64,000 nucleotides of DNA from Parietaria judaica (GCA_954871525.1 OX940865.1:12228606-12292605), one strand, 5' to 3'. Shown: positions 1 to 18,936, counted from the first letter of the stretch. The notes: generated by a model from the sequence alone, not told the origin. Made by a program: numbers and translations.

Positions 1-960
1 CAACACGGCTTTATCGATGGAACTCACTAATATGAAGGAAGCAGCAAGCTAAGTTGGCAACGAGACATAATCTCGTCGACGAGGCCAAAACACGAACAAA
101 AAAGAGAAGAGTTAGCACACAACAATTAATACAGCGCAAGCGACGCTCTAGGAGATTGATGATAATGGTTACGCCCACGATTACAACCTCGTCATTATGG
201 AAATAATGAGTGAAGCAAACACAATTGTAACAACCCATTTATGAGGCCTAATTTGAGTTATTTAGCTATAAATAGAGGGCTAAAACCCAAGTTTAATATA
301 TCACAATTTTTATCAAACATGAGACACAAGGCTTTAACGCAAAAGCCCACCAAAACCACCCGACTCATTTCCATAATATCACCTCTTTCAACGTGATTTA
401 GTTTTAACGGAAACACCAAAACTCTAAGGTAATATAAATTAGGAACTACGGCGTCCGTAACTCCCGTGTCTGCGAGGGTGATTTTTCCACCACAACGGTA
501 CTTTTGTAACGAATGGAAGTTGTTGGCTGTTAATAACACATGACTCTCTATGTAAACGGGAACACATCAACCGTTTATGGTGTTTAACACGCCTTCAGAC
601 ACGTGTCATAAGCCTGTCTCATAATACCCCTATATAATATAGCTCAACATTGGGAGTTCGACCGTCGTCTTCAGCTACAATCACTTTAGCTCACTTGAAG
701 GTAGCTCCGAACATTTTTTCATGAGTAAACTCTCACAATTCCAAATCGACAAAATATTATATGAGCTTATTTCATACTATATATTTCGATTAATACTGCT
801 AGATATACCCAAGCTATTAAAAAATGTGTCGATGTAAAGCCAATTTTTTCTTCTAGTGTTATACAATCCCAAGTTGTTGTTTTGTGTTTTTTTTTTTTTT
901 AAGAATTCCATCCCTTTCTAATAATTTTAATTTTTTTATTTGTAGGCCCTGCCATCTCTC
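1..960. other. intergenic, no gene recognised
   Basis: This stretch is moderately AT-rich. It has short open frames on both strands, none with a recognisable domain or splice pattern. A poly-T run lies near 890-900. Nothing else is supported. Confidence 0.5.
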
Positions 961-1007
961 TCTCCCCTTCTTTCTTTGAAACTAAACATGCAAAGTCGCT
1001 TTCAGCT

Positions 1008-1257
1008 ATGGCGCTTCAGCTATGGGAGACTCTTCATGAAGCCATCATCGCCTGCATCAACATCTCTCTCGCGACCTTCTTCATTGTCGTTGCCTCTCAC
1101 CGGTCATATTCTATGCGATTTGGGACTGTTCGGATCCTCCAACACCTACCACGGGAGGTCTGGGACCTCAGATGGAAAGCTTTTCCTAGAAGAACTCAAG
1201 AGTTACGATTCGCCGATTCCATCAAGCTCTTGTTCATCATGGCCATCCAAAACTACT
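1008..1257 (+). pseudogene. Membrane steroid-binding protein (MSBP)-like fragment, broken
   Basis: The frame opening at ATG 1008 begins MALQLWETLHEAII and continues into a hydrophobic stretch, closely resembling the N-terminal membrane anchor of plant MSBP / cytochrome b5-like haem-binding proteins. The match then moves between frames: an EELKSYD block appears in another frame around 1190-1210, and DSIKLLFIMAI is back in the first frame before a TAG at about 1257. Intact family members run these blocks together just before the cytochrome b5-like fold. At least two frameshifts and the missing haem-binding domain make this a relic. The sequence to about 1580 may hold a more decayed remainder, but I could not align it with confidence. 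The name comes from remembered family sequence, not a search. Confidence 0.5.
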
Positions 1258-1599
1258 AGCAACGACATGATCAGACATGGAGTTCTCCCTTGATTAAAAT
1301 TGAAAAATGTCGATGCACAAGCGAGCAAAGCATTGTAATGTACTTCCCCGGGGCTCTGGGCTGTACTGCACGGAGCAATGAAGCTCGCGTCGCTGCTAGC
1401 AAAGCTGAGGAGGAGCTAGTGATCTCAAAATGTCGCTTTGAATGGTCAATGGGATTTGACTCACCACTGGAGAGCACCGAGCTCTACTCTCTTTTTCTCA
1501 AAGACCGAAACACCAATTTCAATGTCAAAAGACATGGAGAAGTTGAGTTTATTTGTTCATTTGGAATAAAGTTATTCATATAAATTTAGAACGATGAAG

Positions 1600-2494
1600 C
1601 TGGATATAAAGGAGAGAAACAAATTAATAAAAATAAACATTTAAGTTAACATAACCAGATGAATTTCATTAAAAAAAGAAAGAAAAACAACATCCTAAAA
1701 ATATATAACACTGGAAAAACTTGATTCTATATGGATATTTTTTTTATCAACTTAAGTATATGTACCGGTGTTAACCCTAGTTTTTCAAAAAAAGTTTTTC
1801 AAAAATTTTCCACAGCCCAATTAACTTAAAAAATTGCTCATTTACTTGGCCCATTAAAAGCAAATGGCCAATACATAAAAGAAGATTAATAAAAAGAGCT
1901 CAAGATTAGATTAAAAAGAGGATTCATGTATAGAAAAGAAAAGAAGAAATTAGTTCATATACCTTGTAGAAAATTCACTTCTAATGTTTTCATCTCTTTT
2001 TTTTTTTTTAATCTTTTTACTTGCCATATTTATACTCAATTATCTAATACACTACAAAGACTATCAAATCTACAGATAAAAACATGATGAACATCTTTAC
2101 TAATTTCATCGTTTTCTTTTATTTATCCCAATCACTCGAACTAAAAACAAATCTAAATCTTACGCTCTCACATATCACTTCATGATTATAGTTCCTTTTT
2201 TTTTCATCAACAAACACCTATTTTCAAAAAAAAAAAAAATGAACAAAATAATATTTTAATAAACTAAAATACTTCTAATTATAAATAGATATAGTAGTAT
2301 CGGTGCCATTTACTACAACTTAATTACCAATTATCCCTAATTATAAACTAATATATATTTGGAACAAAAAAGTTTAGAAATTGGCGTAAATTAGAAACAA
2401 ACAAAGTAGCACAGTGAAGAAGGTGGTGAAGCTTTAAATTTGAAATGAACACACTCTTGTAAATAACAATTTTAACAAATAAATATAATATATA
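1600..2494. other. AT-rich intergenic DNA upstream of the dynamin gene
   Basis: Poly-A and poly-T runs and no coding signal. It probably holds the distal promoter of the downstream dynamin gene. No individual element can be supported. Confidence 0.5.
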
Positions 2495-2796
2495 ATTATA
2501 TATACATATAATAAACAATTATAAAACCAAAAACTCACAAGGAAGGAAGAAAGAAAGAAGAGAGAGAAAGAGAGACAATTTCAAAACGCGAGAGAGATAG
2601 AGAGAGAGAGAAGTTGTTCCTTCTCTCACATTTCGACTACGAGACTTGTCCATTCTCAATCTCTTCTTCCTCTTGAATCTTCCCAAGCTGCAGATCTCGT
2701 CGGTTTCGCCATCGCTAGGGTTCCGATCTGATCCACCCAGCTCCGATTCGGATTCGGATCGATTCGCAGATCTTTGATCCCCGGACACTCCCTGCC
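2495..2796 (+). promoter_or_regulatory. Putative core promoter and 5' leader of DRP2 gene
   Basis: A TATA-rich patch near 2490-2515 is followed by a purine-rich GAGA tract (about 2540-2615) and a C/T-rich leader running to the ATG at 2797. GAGA-rich leaders are common in plant housekeeping genes. The transcription start is inferred from layout only. Confidence 0.4.
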
Positions 2797-10391
<7,595 letters not shown>

Positions 10392-11177
10392 GTGGGTCCA
10401 ACCTATTTGTTGACAAATTGGTGTTTTTCACGGCATTATTGGCGGGTGAGATTTGCTCATCGTCGTTATCATCATCATTTTTCCGTCCAGTAGAATCGTT
10501 AGAGAGAAGAATGAAAAGGGTGTGTACATAAAGACTTGAAAAAAAAAAAAACGGCTTCGTTACATCAGGCGTCTGTTTAACGAGGATGAATCCGGGTCTA
10601 GTTGAAATTTATATGATATTTTCCTCTTATTAAAATTTTCTTGTCTTGCCTAGATTTTTGTTCTCTATTCTCATTTTTGGATGATTATAGATGTATTTTG
10701 GTGTATTGATTTTGATTTTACATGTACTTTCAGGCTCTGATGGGCCTGTAATATTTGGATAATCTTGTTTGAGATTATGGATATATATATATGTTATATT
10801 TTCTCAATGTGATATATATGTATTTCTTCCAAATATTTTAAGGCATGGTTTCCTTAAAAATATATGCATGTTGCTTTTGGTCAATATCAAATAAATTTAT
10901 ATTCATGTTGCTTTGGGTGGTGGAATTTATAATTTATTTTTGATGGTTGAAATGATAAAATATCAATCTTTAGTATTCAAATTTTTAACATGCCAGTTAC
11001 AAAAATAATATAAAGTATTCTTTAGTTTTGGCCTTGAAGTATGCACAATTGAAAAATGACGGGGTTTATTTTATTACTATTTCCTATATTTTTTTGGGAA
11101 TATGTTGTTAAATTTGATAGATTTGTGACTGTTTATGCCCTCAATATTTATTATTCTTATAGGGGGAATTAGTACAA
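10392..11177. other. 3' flank of DRP2, no further gene
   Basis: The 3' UTR presumably lies in the first few hundred bases; T-rich and ATATAT-rich DNA follows to the Mutator-type element. No coding signal was seen. Confidence 0.5.
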
Positions 11178-11186
11178 TATTTATTA

Positions 11187-11909
11187 GGGTTAATTGCGGC
11201 AATAGTGCACAATCTTTGGTCAACGGGGTTTTAGGTTCCCAACCTTTTAAAGTGGGAAAAAAATACACAACGTTTGTTGAATGTAAAATCCGCTGGTTCT
11301 TCCGTTAGGGATGTTAAATTTTGCTGATGTGGCATCATTAAACTGCCAAATAGAGTCCCAAATTGTTATTAATTACATAACTTAATTAATAAGAATATAG
11401 CTCCAAAAATAACAGACTCTTCGTTGAACATGACTAAAATTTTGAAAAATGACGGATTATTAAACATGACTAAAATTTGCAAAGATTACATAATGACAGT
11501 TTATTAGAAACGACTACAATTTTGGAAAAACAACTGATTATTAAAAACAACTGTAATTTAGAAAACGACATAGTAGAGAAGTGAATAATATTGAAGCGCG
11601 AGTTAAAAATAGGAACTAAACGTTAAATAAGTATTGCTCGTTAATTTTTAGTTTTAGTTTATTTTTTGAATCATAATTATAATATGATTTAATTTATTCT
11701 TATTAATTAAGTTATAAAATTAATATTACAAGTTGGCAGTCCATTTGGTAGTTTAACGGTGCCACATCAGCAGAATTTAACATCCCTAACAGAAGGACCA
11801 ACAAATTTTACATTAAACAAAAGTTGTGTATTTTTTCCCACACTTTGAAAGGTTGGGGACCTAAAACCCCTGTTGACCAAAGATTAAGCATTATTGCCGC
11901 AATTAACCC
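11187..11909. mobile_element. Mutator-type (MULE) MITE, 723 bp, 9-bp TSD
   Basis: The two ends are long imperfect inverted repeats of roughly 170 bp. Both start GGGTTAATTGCGGCAATA when read inwards and stay alignable through a CTTTGGTCAAC block and a GTTAGGGATGTTAAATT block. The element is bounded by identical 9-bp direct repeats, TATTTATTA, at 11178-11186 and 11910-11918. Nine-bp target duplications with long TIRs are the hallmark of Mutator-like elements. The roughly 350-bp interior is AT-rich and noncoding, so it is a non-autonomous copy. Arm divergence is noticeable, perhaps 15 percent by eye, so it is not recent. Confidence 0.85.
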
Positions 11910-11918
11910 TATTTATTA

Positions 11919-12759
11919 CTATGTAAAATTTTAAATCAAATATCTATTAAATAAAATTAATTAAAAAATATATGATGATATAGAATATAAATAATTTTCA
12001 CTCTCTGTCAATCTCCAAGTTTATTTTTTTTATTTGTTTATAAAATTTCATTTTTATTCTAAATTTTAAAACTTCGTAGCTTTAATTTCAGGACTTCAAT
12101 AAAATTAAAAAAATTACTATTGGAGACCTTGTGAAATGAGGAATCTAATGATGTCTTTTAATTACTTATATGTAATTTTAGCTTTAAAATGTCTTACTTT
12201 AAAAAAATAAAAAATCATATCTTCCACATATCGTTGGATTCCTCTTTTCAGTAGGTTTCTAACGGTAATATTTATTAGACAATTCGAGTTTTAAGATTAA
12301 AGTTATGAAATTTTAGAATATTGTATGAGTGTGAGAGAGGGAGATAGGATAATTAAGATTATTTTTGTCTTCAAATGTCATAATAAGTATTTAGTTGAAT
12401 AATTTGAGTTGATGGTTATTTTTCAAAAAGTTTGCCTAATAATGGATATTTCATTAATTCACCCTTTAATTATATAATTGATTTTCTTAATTAAATGACC
12501 TAAATAATATATTAGTAAATTAAATAAATATGTGCAATTTATTTCTTGGTGTACAGGCAAGCTTTCGACTCAATATATTTCGAATTTAATTAAAATATGG
12601 TAATTAAGTAATCGGTTATTTATTTATATATATGTACGAGTGAAATAGATTATCAAGAATACATATTAGGCTTTAATCGGAAAGGATTGCAAAGAAATTT
12701 CAAACTTGGTGACCAATTTTAGTTGGAAATTTCTTTAGGCAATTTTCAATTAAATGTAT
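11919..12759. other. AT-rich intergenic DNA between two transposons
   Basis: No open frame with recognisable content and no clear repeat boundary. Simple AT-rich sequence. Confidence 0.5.
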
Positions 12760-12767
12760 GTCATGAT

Positions 12768-13425
12768 TAGGGGTGTGCATGGGTTGGATTGGGTCGACCC
12801 GAGGTAAAACATGAACCCGACCCGATTTTATTGGGTTTTGGAAAAGCAACCCAATCCGACCCAAATTTTTTGAAGGCCCAATCCAACCCAACCCGACAAA
12901 CTCTGGGTTGGGTTGGATTGGGTTGGGTCATTGGCCTGGACTAAAATTAAAAAAATACATAAAAATATTTTACCAAATAACACTGAAATTTAAACCGCCA
13001 ATCAATAAACATAAATTTCATATTACTATTTTTAAACACCCAATTCAAAAATTAAACGTTATTATAGTCTTAAACATTAAATAACACAAGTACGGAACAT
13101 AGTCGTAAACTAAACTAGAAACGTGGTCGTAATCATAAACTAGAAACATAGTCATAGACATTAAATAATGACTAAACATAAAAATGAGACTAACTACAAA
13201 AATATATTTGAAAAAGTTAACTAATTATTTGAAGAAAAAAACTTGATTGGGTCAATTGGGCCGGCCCAACCCAATGCATCTAGCCCAACCCCAACCCGAC
13301 TATTTATTCGGGTTGAACCCAACCCAACCCGATAACTATTGGGTTAATTGGGTTGGGTTAGATTGGGGTTGGGTTAGATTGGGTTGGGCTAAATTGTTGG
13401 GTTGGGTTTTTTTTGCACACCCCTA
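12768..13425. mobile_element. hAT-type non-autonomous element, 658 bp, 8-bp TSD
   Basis: Perfect terminal inverted repeats TAGGGGTGTGCA / TGCACACCCCTA are bounded by the 8-bp duplication GTCATGAT (12760-12767 and 13426-13433). An 8-bp TSD with TA(G)-starting TIRs is diagnostic of the hAT superfamily. About 150 bp inside each end carries dense copies of GGGTTGGGTT or its complement, in opposite orientation on the two sides. These look like subterminal transposase-binding repeats. The core is AT-rich and has no transposase frame. Confidence 0.9.
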
Positions 13426-13433
13426 GTCATGAT

Positions 13434-14480
13434 AATTCGATGATCGGTTAATGTCTTAACTTAATTAAATATATTTTTAATTAAATACCAATATATCGTA
13501 AATTGATTTTAGCCTTGATTTCATTCAATTTTGGGAAGCAATCTTCGAGCTCTCATATTTGTGGAAGTCATGGAATTGTATTGAATTGTTTGAAATAAAT
13601 TTAAATAAACTAAATCAAAGATATTTATGAGAGCTGGGTTTCCAATTGAGGTGAAGCACAACTTAAAAAGAAAAAGCTTACTTATATATTTTTTTTTACA
13701 AATAGCATTTGAAAATCTCATAATTAAATTTACTGTTGGATATAATGGTTCATTTAATAAGTTTAAGCCACATTTACACCATGAATTCAGTAACATCTCT
13801 TATGAATATTTTAAACCATAACTGGAGAAATCTGCAAGGTTTGCTTAATTTAACTTTTTTAGGTTTTACATTGACTCGAGCTCAACTCATAAAACAGTAC
13901 AACAATTTAAAAAGAAATTTGTTGTAAAAAGAAAACAATACTCAATCAAAGGGAATCAAAGTGAGTAATTAATACGTACCAGTAAGTTCAATATCGTGTA
14001 GATAGAGTGACATAGTTATATTTTCACTTCATGCGAAGCACATAGTATATTTTAATCAAATTTTTGAGATAAGTAAACAAACAAAAATAATAAATAACTA
14101 CATTAAAGCGACTATTAGACATATAAATAGATAATATTTTTTTTCGAACGATAATATAATAAATTTATCGAGTCAAGAAAATAGAGGGAATGAGAAGAGT
14201 TGAATCAAATCTTGAATAATATTTTTTTATTTGAAGTGGGTGTGCACGTGCACCCACTGATGCAGATGTAGCTTCGCTTGGTTTAGACACATCATAATGC
14301 AAGAAATAGAAAAATAGTTTTTCTCTGACACTACTAAATTCTAGTAAATGAGAGTGTTTGAAAGTAAAATTGAAATTGCCTGAATATATATTAACTCGTA
14401 TTGTTTTTATTTTTATTTTTTATTATTATTACTAACAAACTTCCTAAGAAGCCACGTTACTTTTGTTTACTATAAATAGT
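13434..14480. other. AT-rich intergenic DNA
   Basis: No gene recognised. A TATAAATAG motif at about 14471-14479 precedes a C/T-rich leader-like stretch, which could be the relic promoter of the MULE-related region that follows. Confidence 0.45.
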
Positions 14481-14679
14481 GGAGCCTTCACTACATTTTC
14501 ATGACCCTTTTCTCTCCAAAAACTCGAGCAAGCCACCCTATAAGCTCTCGAGTTCTCTCTTTCTTTAAAGTTCCACTCTCGAAATTTTGGTTCCCGAAGC
14601 TTTAAAAGAACCGAATAAAAAAGTTTCCATTTGGAGTCGAAGTTCTAAACTCATTGCCACTATTTGTAGTTTGTACTAA

Positions 14680-14775
14680 TGTAAGCAATGATTGTGGTGT
14701 TTTCGCGATCAAGCATGTGGAACATTTGATGAGGTCCGGGCCCAATCATATTGAACATGAAAGCACTTAGAAAGG
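14680..14775 (+). pseudogene. Ulp1 (C48) protease scrap, Mutator-associated
   Basis: One frame reads NDCGVFAIKHVEHLM and then RSGPNHIEHE before a stop. NDCGVF with a following hydrophobic helix is the catalytic-cysteine block of Ulp1/SENP-like deSUMOylating proteases. The histidine and aspartate blocks are absent upstream, so only the end of the domain survives. Kaonashi-type MULEs are known to carry such Ulp1-like segments, and a MULE transposase remnant lies 0.5 kb downstream on the other strand. That linkage supports a transposon origin rather than a host protease gene. Confidence 0.55.
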
Positions 14776-14959
14776 AATTAGTTGTTGATGTTTTTATCAA
14801 CAGCCGGAAGATAACGATGATTCGTGTACACTTTCCGTGTTTGTGCTACAGTTAGGACAAATATATTCTGCCGGTTTGTAATATTTACTTGGACAGAATA
14901 TTGTGTATGCCACTTTTTCTTTCTTATAAGAATATTATAAGACACCTTTACAAGTTGTA

Positions 14960-16100
14960 GGACAATTATAACAGTTTGGACAATTTTGATGACAATTTAG
15001 AACAAACTAGGACACTTTTGTACAATACTTTAAACACTTTAGGACAATTTTCGAGACTGTTTTAGAATAATATGACTGTTCTGATGAAAATTAAAGACAA
15101 TTTTGTGGATAGTGTAGGACAGTTATGAAGACACTTTTATAGCAGTTTTGTACACAGCTTTGGACATAAAAACTTTAAAACAAGATAGTTAAAATGTCAT
15201 ACATCATAGCTATTTTTTGGATTCATCATTTATCCTTACACTGTTAATAAGAGACAAACATGAAAACCACACTGTTCACCAGAGATACAAGATGATCAAA
15301 ATAAGTTTATCCACGAGAATTGCATGTTGCACGGTTATGGCCGCGAGTACCGCATATTGAGCACTTTATGTGGACAACGATTATTTCACCTTGCGATGGT
15401 CGACACTTCTTTTTCGGTCTTCCGCCTTTATCTTTCTTTGGACGTCCCATCGATCTTTTTTCAATAGGAACTCCCGCTTGTGGAGTCTTCTGATTTCCAC
15501 TCTCACGAGAACTAACAACGAGCATACTGTCCATTCCTTTATCAGCTTCACCACATGAAAACGGCCCTATAATTATATTTTTCGGGACAGGAGTCACGTA
15601 TAATATGTCTTCTTCAAGGTGGATAAGTTGGATTATGGTGCGCTTTGATTTCAACGTGACAGGTTGAGCCCCAGGGAGCGAGACTAGTATCTCAATTTTA
15701 AGATCGTATAGTGTTTTGTCAACCTCGAGTTCTTCATACAGTCTTTCCAAGAACTGCGCGTGAGTAATGCCCCTCGGCACGAGGAAAAATATGACTTTCC
15801 TATACCAATACCTCCATTTGGATTGTTCAAAAATCCAGTCACCATCATATTCAATATAAATCTTCAAACCTGTGGTCACAAGAAAGTAGACCATAGTAAA
15901 AATCTCACAGAAAGTTTATAAAATAGGGTTTATAACTGTCTTAAACTATCACAAAAAGTGTGTAAAAGTGTTTCAGAACACATAAAAAGTGTTTAAACCC
16001 TAAAAAAAGAGGTTAAAATTGTCGCAATTGTGTTTAAAAATGTAATAATGGAGTTTTTAAAATTGTCTTAAAGTGTCTAAAATTGTCTAAGACTAATAAA
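14960..16100. repeat. Inverted clusters of GACAATTTT-like motifs flanking MULE remnant
   Basis: On the left (about 14960-15110) GACAATT or GACAATTTT occurs about five times on the plus strand. On the right (about 16014-16100) its complement, AAAATTGTC, occurs about three times. The transposase remnant sits between them. Opposed clusters around a transposase gene look like subterminal repeats of one element. Outer ends and a TSD were not found. Confidence 0.45.
15307..15894 (-). CDS. Truncated MULE (MuDR-type) transposase: N-domain fused to AT-hook/zinc knuckle
   Basis: An intact 195-codon frame. Residues 1-110 resemble the N-terminal PB1-like domain of plant MuDR-family transposases (KIYIEYDGDWI near 11-21). 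Residues 150-163 hold two AT-hook-like GRPKK motifs. Residues 178-191 form a CX2CX4HX4C zinc knuckle (CSICGTRGHNRATC). In a full MURA-type transposase these flank the DDE catalytic core and SWIM zinc finger, both absent here, so the frame looks like an internal deletion that kept both outer DNA- or protein-binding parts in register. Transposition activity is not expected. It could be a repressor-like derivative or a transposon fossil with a chance open frame. An upstream exon on the minus strand is possible; I saw none clearly. Confidence 0.65.
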   Translation of the reverse strand: MVYFLVTTGLKIYIEYDGDWIFEQSKWRYWYRKVIFFLVPRGITHAQFLERLYEELEVDKTLYDLKIEILVSLPGAQPVTLKSKRTIIQLIHLEEDILYVTPVPKNIIIGPFSCGEADKGMDSMLVVSSRESGNQKTPQAGVPIEKRSMGRPKKDKGGRPKKKCRPSQGEIIVVHIKCSICGTRGHNRATCNSRG

Positions 16101-16408
16101 AAACTTAATTAAAGTGTCGTACTCATTGACTCGGAATGCGGTGCAGATGTGTCTTCGAATTGCTTGATGCAAAATTAGAAGTGTTGGATCTCTATAAAAA
16201 TAGAGAATGTATCAAAAGACTACATACATAAACACAATTTTCAACATATCAGTGTTAACCTCTTCCATATCTAGTTTTGCCCTAATCAGCCTAAAAAATT
16301 CAAGCTTTATCACAGCCCTAATCAGCCAACAAAAAATCAAATTTAATATAATTTCAGCCAAACATTTTGCTCCAAATCCAAACCATTCTCTCCAACCTTA
16401 GTTTCAAC

Positions 16409-16709
16409 TAGAGCTGAAACTCGCGTCTTCGCGAGCCGTCGCGACTCAGTCGCCGGAAGTCGTCATTGCAGCCGTCGCGATGCGTCGCGACCCTTCACGT
16501 CGCGATGGCTCGCGATGGCAGAGAGAGAGAGATAGAGAGAGAACATGAGACAGCGAGAGAGAGGGAGAGGAAGAGGGAAGGAATCGCGACGATGAAGCTC
16601 ATCGCGACTTATCGCGATTTTCACCGCCGAATCGCGATGCGTCGCGACGCTCCGGTAGACGTCGCGAGACGTCGCGACGGGCTCCATTCAGTCGCGAGTT
16701 TCAGCTCTA
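16409..16709. mobile_element. hAT-type MITE, 301 bp, rich in TCGCGA motifs
   Basis: Perfect terminal inverted repeats TAGAGCTGAAACTCGCG are bounded by the 8-bp duplication GTTTCAAC (16401-16408 and 16710-16717). The element is strikingly GC-rich for its surroundings and packed with GTCGCGA / TCGCGAC motifs on both sides of a central GAGAGA tract. Repeated short subterminal motifs fit hAT transposase binding. No coding capacity. Confidence 0.9.
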
Positions 16710-16717
16710 GTTTCAAC

Positions 16718-17404
16718 AAACCTTGCTGATTTTTGAGAAAGTTGTTTTCTCATTCATCGATAATGGGTATTTACACCTAGTAAGACGAGAAGCTAAAAAA
16801 AAAAATCATCATCAACGAGTATTTACATCTCGAAGCTAATAATACGATGTCATATCATTGTTTTGATTAAACGACTTATAATTAATCGGATGAAAATACG
16901 CAAAGAAAGTGATTAGCAAACTTTAATCACTTTTATCAGTATTAAATCTCTCGGACTATATAACGCATACAAAACTAACAAATTAGCTACTTTTACCGGT
17001 AATACCTAGCTTTTCTACAAACATTTTTGCCCCCAAAATCAATCCTTTTCAAACAAAACGAAACTAGTAATACAAAAGATTACCAACCGGAGTTTAAAGC
17101 AGTGACCGGAGCATCACCGTCGCGCCGGAGCAGGTCGCCGCCGCCGCACGTGGCAGAATCGCCGTCGTAGCAAGGGTCGTGAAGTGTTAGAGTGTGAGAA
17201 GGGAAGTGACTTAGGAGAGAGAGAATTTTTGGGGAAAGAGGTCAAGATAAAGAGAAGTAAGTTTCTCCTAAAATTAATTAAAAATAGATAATAATTTTAC
17301 AAATGATATGTTTTTGGGGAATAATTTCTCAAAGTTCCGTTTTGCCCATTATTCCCAAATTGCAGAGAGACCTAACCCTAGCTTCGATCTCGGAAGCAGC
17401 AACA
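16718..17404. other. Intergenic DNA and promoter of the RRM gene
   Basis: AT-rich DNA with a short GC-rich block at 17110-17170 that translates into nothing recognisable. The last 100 bp before 17405 is presumably promoter and leader of the RRM gene. No TATA box stands out. Confidence 0.45.
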
Positions 17405-18032
17405 ATGGCGTCAGGGAACACCAACTCCACCGTCTACATAGGTTAGTTCTCTTCCCCTCTCTCTCTCTCTCTCATCGCAATTGGATTCGGGCGCCATTCG
17501 CTCACGTCTGCTGTGGGTGAAACGGACAGGGAATTTGGACGAGCGCGTGAGCGAGAGAGTGCTGTACGACATCCTGATTCAAGCCGGGCGCGTCGTCGAT
17601 CTTCACGTCCCTCGCGACAAGGAGTCCGACAAGCCGAAAGGCTTTGCTTTCGCCGAGTTCGAATCGCCCGAGATCGCGGACTACGCCGTCAGGCTCTTCT
17701 CTGGCCTCCTCACTCTTCACCATCGCACTCTCAAGTTCGCGGTAATGCCAACACTAAGCTCTCAACGACTTTCATTCGTGAACTATGATAGCGGAATTCT
17801 CAATGTTTCGAATTGTCTACTTTGATTTCTATCTGAGTAAGAATGGAGTTGTTGCATAGTTTTCTAATTCGCGTGGAGTGATTGGTTTCGGTTTACTTGT
17901 TCGATAAGAACATGAATTTTACACGATCCGAATGTGTTCGAAACAACATGATCGAATAATGCGGAAATCAAAAAGATCGAGTTACTTCCCGCGAATGTTG
18001 CGGCTTAGGCGAGCGTTTCTTGGTTCTTCGTT

Positions 18033-18114
<82 letters not shown>

Positions 18115-18707
18115 CAAGATAGTGTTAGTTTCTCTACGCGTGAGTGAGCTTAGGGACTTCGAAATTACCTTGTAATTATAGCCTCCATTGTAATCAATGG
18201 AGAGTATCACAATCTCATGATTGTAGGCAATTTTCACCGATTCCGGCAGTGAATAAGAGATTAATTTCGTCCACCTATTCCCTTTTCAGTCTTCATGTAA
18301 CTTGGTATATGTTTTCTAAGAATTGTGTTTGAATGGTAGATTTCAGGACAAGACAAGGCCTCTAACAACACAGCCACTGCAACTACTCCCGCAACAAACT
18401 CTTTCCACAAACCTAGATCGCAAAATTCACCGATAAATGAAACGGGACGGGTTTCACCATCATTCAGATTGTCATCGCAGACACCTAATCATCACCAAGG
18501 TTGCTGCTTCTACTGATTGTTTGTTAGTAACTCTAAGTGTTTTTCTTTTTCTAGTTGCTAAAAGTATATCTTCCTCTGCGTTTAGGGTATGCTCCTCCCG
18601 GTTTGAATATCCACGGCAGAGCTTTTGGGTCAACGCCAGATTTTGTGGATCGCTCAAGGTCGCGCCGTCACGATCCCAGAGATCCGGTTTCTTATTCGCC
18701 CTACTAG
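17405..18707 (+). CDS. Single-RRM RNA-binding protein, similar to the first RRM of SF3B4
   Basis: Exons 17405-17441, 17530-17741, 18340-18499 and 18586-18707 (531 nt, 176 aa), GT-AG junctions, in frame throughout. One RRM fills the N-terminal half: RNP2 is VYIGNL (residues 10-15) and RNP1 is KGFAFAEF (49-56). The segment between, with AGRVVDL and the PRDKESDKPK loop, resembles the first RRM of splicing factor SF3B4/SAP49, although the second RRM and Pro-rich tail of that protein are absent. Short plant proteins of this layout exist and are generally annotated only as RRM family. The C-terminal tail is Ser/Thr/Pro-rich and ends with an Arg/Ser/Asp patch (DRSRSRRHDPRDP). Expected role: nuclear RNA binding, perhaps splicing-related (inference). 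The 598-bp second intron holds a long (TC)n(AC)n microsatellite. Confidence 0.88.
18035..18112. repeat. (TC)n(AC)n compound microsatellite in RRM gene intron 2
   Basis: About 46 bases of TC repeats pass directly into about 30 bases of AC repeats. Confidence 0.95.
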
Positions 18708-18899
18708 ACCAGCGTCAACTTTGCTCAACTGTGATAATTCGACGACGTTTAGGCCTTTAGGGTTCCTCTTGTTGTCAGTCTTTTCTTCCACATCTCAATC
18801 CTGTATAGCACTCTGCTCATTCTTGTGCAAAACTGAAGCATAGTTTTATCCTTATATGGATATGAACATACATTCCCATTCGGGCTGCATCTCTAAATG

Positions 18900-18936
18900 T
18901 TATATATATATATGTGTATATATATATATATATTAA
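18900..18936. repeat. (TA)n microsatellite
   Basis: TA repeats with two TG interruptions, in the 3' flank of the RRM gene. Confidence 0.8.

Noticed and set aside
258..539. 93-codon minus-strand frame at the window's left side
   Set aside because: No recognisable motif, and composition like noncoding DNA.
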